From: Bizionia sp.
GTDB taxonomy: Bacteria > Bacteroidota > Bacteroidia > Flavobacteriales > Flavobacteriaceae
Assembly (NCBI GenBank): GCA_018067115.1
Contig: JAGPVI010000010.1
Location: forward strand, 1 to 5,121
DNA length: 5,121 nucleotides
Direction: 5' to 3'
Shown here: positions 1 through 5,121 of the stretch, one piece after another
Numbering within the stretch: position 1 is the first letter of the stretch
Layout: every line of letters begins with the position of its first letter
The notes under the pieces: generated by a model
Told to the model about the DNA's origin: nothing
Seen by the model: the letters and a program-made list of their open reading frames with translations, nothing else
Database searches by the model: none
Program-made: the position numbers and the translations under genes

Positions 1-1194
1 TTAACAGCATTAATCTTATTTATTTTTGGAACTGGACCTATTAAAGGATTTGCTACTACCTTATTAATTGGTATTGCTACTTCTTTATTTACAGCTATTT
101 TTATTACTAGATTATTAATCGACTGGTACGATAATAAAGGAGGGAAATTAGAATTCTCTACAGGAATTACGAAAAGTCTATTTAGAGGTATTAACATCAA
201 ATTCCTTAAGAAACGTAAAGTTGCTTACATAATTTCTACAGTAATGATTTTATTAAGTTTAGGGTCTTTATTTACAAATGGTTTAGATCAAGGTGTAGAT
301 TTTGTTGGAGGTAGAACTTACCAAGTACGTTTCGACCAACCAATTAGTGCAGCAGAAATTACTAGTGTACTTTCAGATGAAGCTGTTTTTGGTAGTGCCG
401 ATGCTAAAACCTTTGGTGATAATAACCAATTAAAAATTACGACTAAATATAGAATTGACGAATCTTCAGAACAAGCAGACGAAGAAATTAGAGTAGCCTT
501 ATTTAGTGCCTTACAACCATACCTTAGCGGTATGAACTACGAAAGCTTTATCGAAAATAAAGAATCGAAGACTGTAGGTTTAATGAAGAAATATAAAGTG
601 AGTCCAACGATTGCAGACGATATTAAAAAAGAGTCTTTCTGGGCTGTATTAGGATCGCTAGTAGTAGTGTTCTTATATATTTTATTCCGTTTTAAAAGAT
701 GGCAATTCTCACTTGGTGCAGTAGCAGCAGTATTCCATGATGTTTTAATACTATTAGGAGTATTCTCTTTAACATACAAGTTTATGCCATTCTCTCTAGA
801 AATCGACCAAGCATTTATCGCCGCTATTCTTACCGTAATAGGGTACTCATTAAATGATACTGTGGTAGTATTCGATAGAATTAGAGAGTTCTTCAACGAG
901 CACACAGAATGGAAATTCGAAGACGTTATCGATAGATCTGTAAGTAGTACTTTAAGTAGAACTTTAAATACATCGTTAACAACATTAGTAGTGTTATTAG
1001 CTATCTTCATTTTTGGTGGAGAATCTATTAGAGGGTTTATGTTCGCATTAATCGTTGGTGTAATAGTAGGTACCTACTCATCAATATTTATAGCAACTCC
1101 TATCATGTACGATTCAGTTAAAAAAGGAGATGTAGCAAATGCATTAAAAGATAAAGAAGTAGAAACAGAAGAAAACACTGAGCTTAACGCTTAA
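1..1194 (+). CDS. secDF: Protein translocase subunit SecDF, C-terminal part (5' end outside window)
   Basis: SecDF is an inner-membrane accessory of the SecYEG translocon that uses the proton gradient to pull exported proteins out on the periplasmic side. The frame is open from base 1, giving 397 visible residues. Residues 1 to about 42 are the end of SecD: a GTGPIKGFA segment and a last membrane helix ending in ITRLLID. SecF follows without a break: first helix at about 74-95, the GVDFVGGRTY motif (98-107; family form GIDFTGG), a periplasmic domain to about 210, then four to five hydrophobic helices. These include FHDVLILLG (about 245-253) and the SecF signature YSLNDTVVVFDRIRE (about 282-296). 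The protein ends in a charged, Glu-rich tail. A Met at base 244 lies inside the first SecF helix, and since the frame continues upstream with SecD sequence it is not the start. A SecD-SecF fusion is usual in Bacteroidota. Start and N-terminal SecD domains lie outside the window. Confidence 0.96.
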   Translation, partial: LTALILFIFGTGPIKGFATTLLIGIATSLFTAIFITRLLIDWYDNKGGKLEFSTGITKSLFRGINIKFLKKRKVAYIISTVMILLSLGSLFTNGLDQGVDFVGGRTYQVRFDQPISAAEITSVLSDEAVFGSADAKTFGDNNQLKITTKYRIDESSEQADEEIRVALFSALQPYLSGMNYESFIENKESKTVGLMKKYKVSPTIADDIKKESFWAVLGSLVVVFLYILFRFKRWQFSLGAVAAVFHDVLILLGVFSLTYKFMPFSLEIDQAFIAAILTVIGYSLNDTVVVFDRIREFFNEHTEWKFEDVIDRSVSSTLSRTLNTSLTTLVVLLAIFIFGGESIRGFMFALIVGVIVGTYSSIFIATPIMYDSVKKGDVANALKDKEVETEENTELNA

Positions 1195-1214
1195 GAAATC
1201 TAAGTTTTTAAAAC

Positions 1215-1252
1215 AAAAGCCTTTCAGGATTTATTCTTGAAAGGCTTTTTTT
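1215..1252 (+). terminator. Rho-independent terminator of secDF
   Basis: An inverted repeat begins 20 bases after the secDF stop. Bases 1215-1229 pair with 1235-1249 over 15 pairs, one of them G-T, around a 5-base loop. The stem core is AAAAGCCTTTCA against TGAAAGGCTTTT, and the run of T continues to 1252. The A-run at the start of the stem would give a short T-run on the other strand, but no minus-strand gene faces it, so its role is probably to end secDF transcription. Confidence 0.9.
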
Positions 1253-1275
1253 GTACCCTAGTTTAAATAATTATG

Positions 1276-1392
1276 TATGGGCATTCCCTTGCAAAGGAGC
1301 AACGACAGGCTTTTGCTACTCGCTTCCCGAATAAAAATTTGGAGATCTCAAACACACGGGTCAGCTACAAAGTGATCACGAATACCTATTAA
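1276..1392. repeat. Candidate degenerate intergenic repeat element
   Basis: This block is visibly richer in G+C than the AT-rich DNA around it and lies just past the secDF terminator. It starts GGGCATTCCC (1279-1288), continues with a small CCTT-GCA-AAGG hairpin (1287-1297), then CAGGCTTTTGCTACTCGCTTCC (about 1306-1327), and holds the palindromes AGATCT (1343-1348) and GTGATCAC (1372-1379). From memory, and not checked here, the order GGGCGTTCCC, GGGCTTT, GCTACTCGCTTCC resembles a noncoding sequence scattered between genes in many Flavobacteriia genomes; if so, this is a diverged copy. Only one copy lies in the window, so repetition cannot be shown from it. A 39-codon frame (1273-1392) crosses the block, but its codons (GGG, TCC, CGC, CCG, CAG) are unlike those of neighbouring genes and I do not call it a gene. 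Confidence 0.4.
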
Positions 1393-1608
1393 CAAAAAAA
1401 TAGAGAGAATGAGTGATGCTTAATGGATCTAACAGTTTATAAAATGAATACAGAAGGAGTAACCCTAAAACGATACGCTATTTATAAAATCTTTAGTAAC
1501 TAATGAATAATAATACCTAGCACAGATAATAAATTACGTTAATCCTTTGGTAAGAAACCGTAATAAATTAGCTATAAATGCTATATTTACATACCTAAAA
1601 ATAAATAT
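1393..1608. other. AT-rich intergenic leader upstream of lgt, no gene seen
   Basis: This is the rest of the 414-base gap between secDF and lgt. It is AT-rich, with stops in all forward frames. The longest forward frame noticed from ATG is 26 codons (1423-1503), with no recognisable product. I see no tRNA, riboswitch or strong hairpin. The decamer TTTATAAAAT occurs twice, at 1436-1445 and 1481-1490, which is weak evidence in such DNA. Its likely content is the promoter of lgt near the right end. Confidence 0.5.
1582..1589 (+). promoter_or_regulatory. Possible -7 element of the lgt promoter
   Basis: TATATTTA matches 7 of 8 positions of the Bacteroidota -7 box TAnnTTTG, counting the two free positions. 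It would place the transcription start about 13-15 bases before the lgt ATG. No TTG box lies at the expected distance of about 19 bases upstream; the nearest TTTG is at 1546-1549, too far away. A strong terminator and a 414-base gap precede lgt, so a promoter must lie somewhere in this region, but this exact site is only a guess. Confidence 0.2.
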
Positions 1609-2535
1609 ATGTACTTACTAACGTTCGATTGGAATCCGCTAACAGGAATAGATATCGTAGGTAATTTTAAAATTCATTTCTACAGTTTAATGTGGGTCGC
1701 AGCCTTTGTTATTGGCTGGCAAGTAATGAAACGCATTTTTATAAGAGAAAACATAAAGATCGAGTATCTCGACCCCTTATTTATATACACCGTTCTAGCA
1801 ACAATGTTAGGAGCGCGCTTAGGGCACGTTGTTTTTTATCAGCCAGAATTATTTTCTCAAGATTTCTTTAGTGTGTTCTTGCCATTTCACTTTGTGCCAG
1901 AATTCGAGTTTTCAGGTTTCTCAGGTTTAGCAAGTCACGGAGCAGCTATAGGTATAATTATAGGTATGTATTTATACCGTCGCAAATACAAGTATAAATC
2001 ACTAATGTGGATCTTAGATCGCATTGTAATTCCTGTAGCTTCTGGTGCCGTTTTTATACGTTTTGGTAACTTTATAAATTCAGAAATAATAGGTAAAATT
2101 ACCGACTCTCCTTTTGGAGTTCGTTTTATTCAAGAGTTTTATAGTAAACGTGAAATCGTGCAACTTACCGGAATAAAAAATTATAAAAAGGCTTACGCTG
2201 CGGTGACAGATAATCCGCAATTTGCAAGCTTATTAGAAGCTGTTCCATTTAGACACCCCGCACAATTATACGAAGCAGTATGTTATGTTTTTGTATTCCT
2301 AATCTTATTGTTTTTCTATTTAAAAACAAAAAAATCGGAACAAACAGGTTTTCTATTCGGTCTCTTTTTAGTGTTATTATGGACAGTAAGATTCTTTGTA
2401 GAATTTGTAAAAGAAGCACAAAATGCCGAGCGTGCAGATTGGTTATTAAATACAGGACAATGGTTAAGTATTCCTTTTATTATAATAGGACTGTATTTTA
2501 TGTTCGTTTATAAACCAAAAACAAAAGTGCAATAA
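1609..2535 (+). CDS. lgt: Prolipoprotein diacylglyceryl transferase Lgt
   Basis: Lgt is an inner-membrane enzyme that transfers diacylglycerol from phosphatidylglycerol to the lipobox Cys of prolipoproteins, the first step of lipoprotein maturation. The 308-residue protein has about seven hydrophobic segments and the family landmarks in order: SHGAAIG with His110 (E. coli His103), FIRFGNFINSEIIG with Arg151, Asn154 and Glu159 (E. coli Arg143, Asn146, Glu151), RHPAQLYEA (215-223), RFFVEFVKE with Arg261 and Glu265 (E. coli Arg239, Glu243), and a final TGQWLSIPF segment (282-290). Four residues before Arg261, where E. coli has the essential Tyr235, there is Leu257; this may be normal for the phylum. 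ATG 1609 gives the expected family length, and no Shine-Dalgarno is seen, as is usual here. The gene is the first of a two-gene unit: the next ATG begins 2 bases after its stop. The downstream gene encodes a likely lipoprotein and hence a substrate. Confidence 0.97.
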   Translation: MYLLTFDWNPLTGIDIVGNFKIHFYSLMWVAAFVIGWQVMKRIFIRENIKIEYLDPLFIYTVLATMLGARLGHVVFYQPELFSQDFFSVFLPFHFVPEFEFSGFSGLASHGAAIGIIIGMYLYRRKYKYKSLMWILDRIVIPVASGAVFIRFGNFINSEIIGKITDSPFGVRFIQEFYSKREIVQLTGIKNYKKAYAAVTDNPQFASLLEAVPFRHPAQLYEAVCYVFVFLILLFFYLKTKKSEQTGFLFGLFLVLLWTVRFFVEFVKEAQNAERADWLLNTGQWLSIPFIIIGLYFMFVYKPKTKVQ

Positions 2536-2537
2536 TT

Positions 2538-3029
2538 ATGAAAGCTTTACGTATAGTATTAATGGCTTTAAGCACCTGTTTTGTTTTAACGACAGTATCT
2601 TGCAAAGAAGAAAATAAGGTCATTAAGCAAGTAGAAGTGTCTTTTAAAAAGGAAGGTGATTTAACACTTTTAAAAAAAGGAACAGATTCTATTATTAAAA
2701 ATTTAGATATTGAATTAGCACTTACTCAAACCGAACGCGACCTGGGTTTAATGTATAGAAACAGCTTGGCAGATAACCAAGGGATGTTATTTGTATTTCC
2801 GAATAGTGAACCTCGTAGTTTTTATATGCGTAATACACATATTCCATTAGATATTATCTTCTTAGATGAAAACAAGGCTATTGTTAGTATACAGAGAGAT
2901 GCTAAGCCAATGGACGAGTCTTCGCTTCCATCTGGAGGTGCAGCTCAATACGTTTTAGAAATAAAAGGAGGCTTGTCTAAAAAATGGAACCTTGACGAAG
3001 GAGATAGAATAGAATTTTCAGCACTATAG
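2538..3029 (+). CDS. DUF192 family lipoprotein
   Basis: A predicted lipoprotein of 163 residues. The N-terminus has basic residues (Lys2, Arg5), a hydrophobic stretch (6-20) and a loose lipobox TVSC with Cys22, giving a mature protein that starts CKEEN. A linker runs to about residue 50, followed by a full DUF192 domain (about 55-163): LGLMYRNSL (69-77), GMLFVFPN (82-89), FYMRNTHIPLDIIFLD (95-110), VSIQRDAKP (116-124), GAAQYVLEI (134-142) and the ending GDRIEF (155-160). The biochemical role of DUF192 is not established, so no function is assigned. The Lys-Glu-Glu after the lipid-bearing Cys resembles the lipoprotein export signal of Bacteroidota, Lys-(Asp/Glu)2 near positions +2 to +5, so the protein may reach the cell surface; this is inference. 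It starts 2 bases after the lgt stop, which suggests co-transcription and translational coupling with the enzyme that would modify it. The family call is firm. Confidence 0.93.
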   Translation: MKALRIVLMALSTCFVLTTVSCKEENKVIKQVEVSFKKEGDLTLLKKGTDSIIKNLDIELALTQTERDLGLMYRNSLADNQGMLFVFPNSEPRSFYMRNTHIPLDIIFLDENKAIVSIQRDAKPMDESSLPSGGAAQYVLEIKGGLSKKWNLDEGDRIEFSAL

Positions 3030-3051
3030 AAAAGTATTATTTTGCATAGTT

Positions 3052-3090
3052 AAAAAGGGACACTATTAAAGTTTAATAGTGTCCCTTTTT
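3052..3090. terminator. Bidirectional terminator between convergent operons
   Basis: A near-perfect palindrome: bases 3052-3070 are the reverse complement of 3072-3090 around a single central G at 3071. In RNA the inner pairs would open to a loop of about 5-7 bases on a stem of 16-17 pairs. The core is GGGACACTATT, flanked by A5 on the left and a T-run to 3092 on the right, so each strand ends its hairpin in a U-tract. It begins 23 bases after the DUF192 gene stop and lies 31 bases beyond the yidD stop on the other strand, the position expected for ending both transcripts. Confidence 0.93.
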
Positions 3091-3121
3091 TTGCAAGGTA
3101 ATGTCTAAAAGAACACCCTAA

Positions 3122-3355
3122 TTACTCTCCCTTTTTTGGCACAGGATCGAAACCGCTGCCGCCCCACGGGTGACAACTAAAAATACGCTTTATAGCGAGT
3201 GTACCGCCTTTAATTAGGCCGTGAACTTGAAGTGCTTCTTTTGTGTAGTGCGAGCATGTAGGTTGGTACCTACAAGTGGCTGGTGTAAATGGTGAAATAA
3301 AAGTTTGGTACACCTTAATAATAAATAAAAAAGGAGCAATTACAATTTTTTTCAC
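3122..3355 (-). CDS. yidD: Membrane protein insertion efficiency factor YidD
   Basis: YidD is a small protein of the inner face of the cytoplasmic membrane that raises the efficiency of YidC/Sec-dependent membrane-protein insertion. The 77-residue product is of normal family length and carries all hallmarks: an N-terminal amphipathic or hydrophobic stretch (4-22), SPFTPATCRYQPTCSHY (21-37) with Cys28 and Cys34, KGGTLAIKRI (49-58), and CHPWGGSGFDPVP (61-73) with Cys61. The start is GTG at 3355. The frame meets a stop five codons upstream without any ATG, and MKKIVIAPF is the usual YidD beginning, so GTG is well supported. It lies 35 bases after cysS on the same strand and is probably the last gene of a folE-cysS-yidD operon. 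In many other bacteria yidD instead sits with rpmH, rnpA and yidC. Confidence 0.96.
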   Translation of the reverse strand: MKKIVIAPFLFIIKVYQTFISPFTPATCRYQPTCSHYTKEALQVHGLIKGGTLAIKRIFSCHPWGGSGFDPVPKKGE

Positions 3356-3390
3356 GTAATAAGAATTTTAGGCTTTATAAAGATAAACGT

Positions 3391-4872
<1,482 letters not shown>

Positions 4873-4903
4873 TGGGTATACGTTATAATAAGTTACGTTT
4901 AAA

Positions 4904-5121
4904 CTAGAAGGTTGTGTCTAATTTAATATAATCTAAGAATTCTCTTTTCGTGTCTTTGTTTTTAAACTGTCCACCAAATTCTGAAGTTACCGTACTACTG
5001 TCGATATCTCTAATTCCACGAGAATTTACACAAAGGTGTTTAGCATCAATAACGCAAGCAACATCTTCAGTATTTAAAACTCTTTGTAATTCTTGTACTA
5101 CTTGAATTGTTAAACGCTCTT
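4904..5121 (-). CDS. folE: GTP cyclohydrolase I, C-terminal part (5' end outside window)
   Basis: FolE converts GTP to 7,8-dihydroneopterin triphosphate, the first step of folate (and pterin) synthesis, in the cytoplasm. The frame runs from the right window edge to a TAG at 4906-4904, giving 71 complete codons. It begins ERLTIQVVQELQ, the family's helix after the substrate site, and continues with DVACVIDAKHLCVNSRGIRD. That segment contains the Cys which, by family position, corresponds to the zinc ligand Cys181 of E. coli. It ends with SSTVTSEFGGQF and REFLDYI, the conserved C-terminal strand and helix. The other zinc ligands and the catalytic His lie in the missing N-terminal two thirds. 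It is upstream of cysS by 31 bases on the same strand. The conserved C-terminus makes the identification firm although only about a third of the gene is visible. Confidence 0.95.
   Translation of the reverse strand, partial: ERLTIQVVQELQRVLNTEDVACVIDAKHLCVNSRGIRDIDSSTVTSEFGGQFKNKDTKREFLDYIKLDTTF

Noticed and set aside
244..246. ATG at 244 as the start of a separate secF gene
   Set aside because: The frame is open from base 1 and encodes the end of SecD joined to the first SecF helix; starting at 244 would cut that helix.
537..1010. Minus-strand open frame of 157 codons inside secDF
   Set aside because: It lies wholly antisense to a clear SecF coding region, its translation resembles no family I know, and it has no gene-like context.
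1436..1490. Decamer TTTATAAAAT repeated 45 bases apart as a possible operator pair
   Set aside because: Made only of A and T in AT-rich DNA, not flanked by further similarity, and more than 110 bases from the lgt start.
1423..1503. 26-codon frame in the lgt leader
   Set aside because: Too short, no ribosome site, no recognisable product, and such frames are expected by chance in this much DNA.
1195..1608. tRNA, riboswitch or CRISPR array in the large gap
   Set aside because: No cloverleaf, no conserved aptamer pattern I recognise, and no regularly spaced repeats.
2280..2513. Plus-strand frame of 77 codons inside lgt
   Set aside because: It overlaps the conserved C-terminal part of Lgt in another frame and has no recognisable motifs, so it is a shadow frame.

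Overview
The window is a stretch of ordinary housekeeping chromosome from a member of the Bacteroidota, most likely the family Flavobacteriaceae. The evidence is AT-rich DNA, starts without clear Shine-Dalgarno sequences, SecD and SecF fused in one frame, protein sequences of flavobacterial type, and a lipoprotein whose mature end begins Cys-Lys-Glu-Glu. I cannot name the genus from the sequence.

Layout: on the plus strand, the window opens inside secDF (1-1194, 5' end missing), which closes with a strong hairpin terminator (1215-1252). A 414-base gap without a convincing gene follows (1195-1608). Its first part holds a block that is richer in G+C than its surroundings and resembles a degenerate dispersed intergenic repeat; the rest is AT-rich leader. 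Next comes a two-gene unit, lgt (1609-2535) and a DUF192 lipoprotein gene (2538-3029), separated by 2 bases. A near-perfect 39-base palindrome (3052-3090) lies between this unit and the opposing minus-strand genes and probably terminates transcription from both sides. On the minus strand, reading from the right edge, are folE (5121-4904, 5' end missing), cysS (4872-3391) and yidD (3355-3122). Their gaps of 31 and 35 bases suggest one operon.

How the genes fit together: three of the six genes serve biogenesis of the cell envelope. SecDF drives late steps of Sec export, Lgt puts the diacylglyceryl anchor on prolipoproteins, and YidD assists membrane-protein insertion. The gene directly after lgt encodes a likely substrate of Lgt. 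cysS (cysteinyl-tRNA synthetase) and folE (GTP cyclohydrolase I) are core-metabolism genes sharing the yidD transcript.

I found no mobile element, CRISPR array, RNA gene, phage gene or defence system. The points most worth a second look are the repeat-like block at 1276-1392, a Leu in Lgt where the E. coli enzyme has an essential Tyr, and the possible surface-export signal on the DUF192 lipoprotein.
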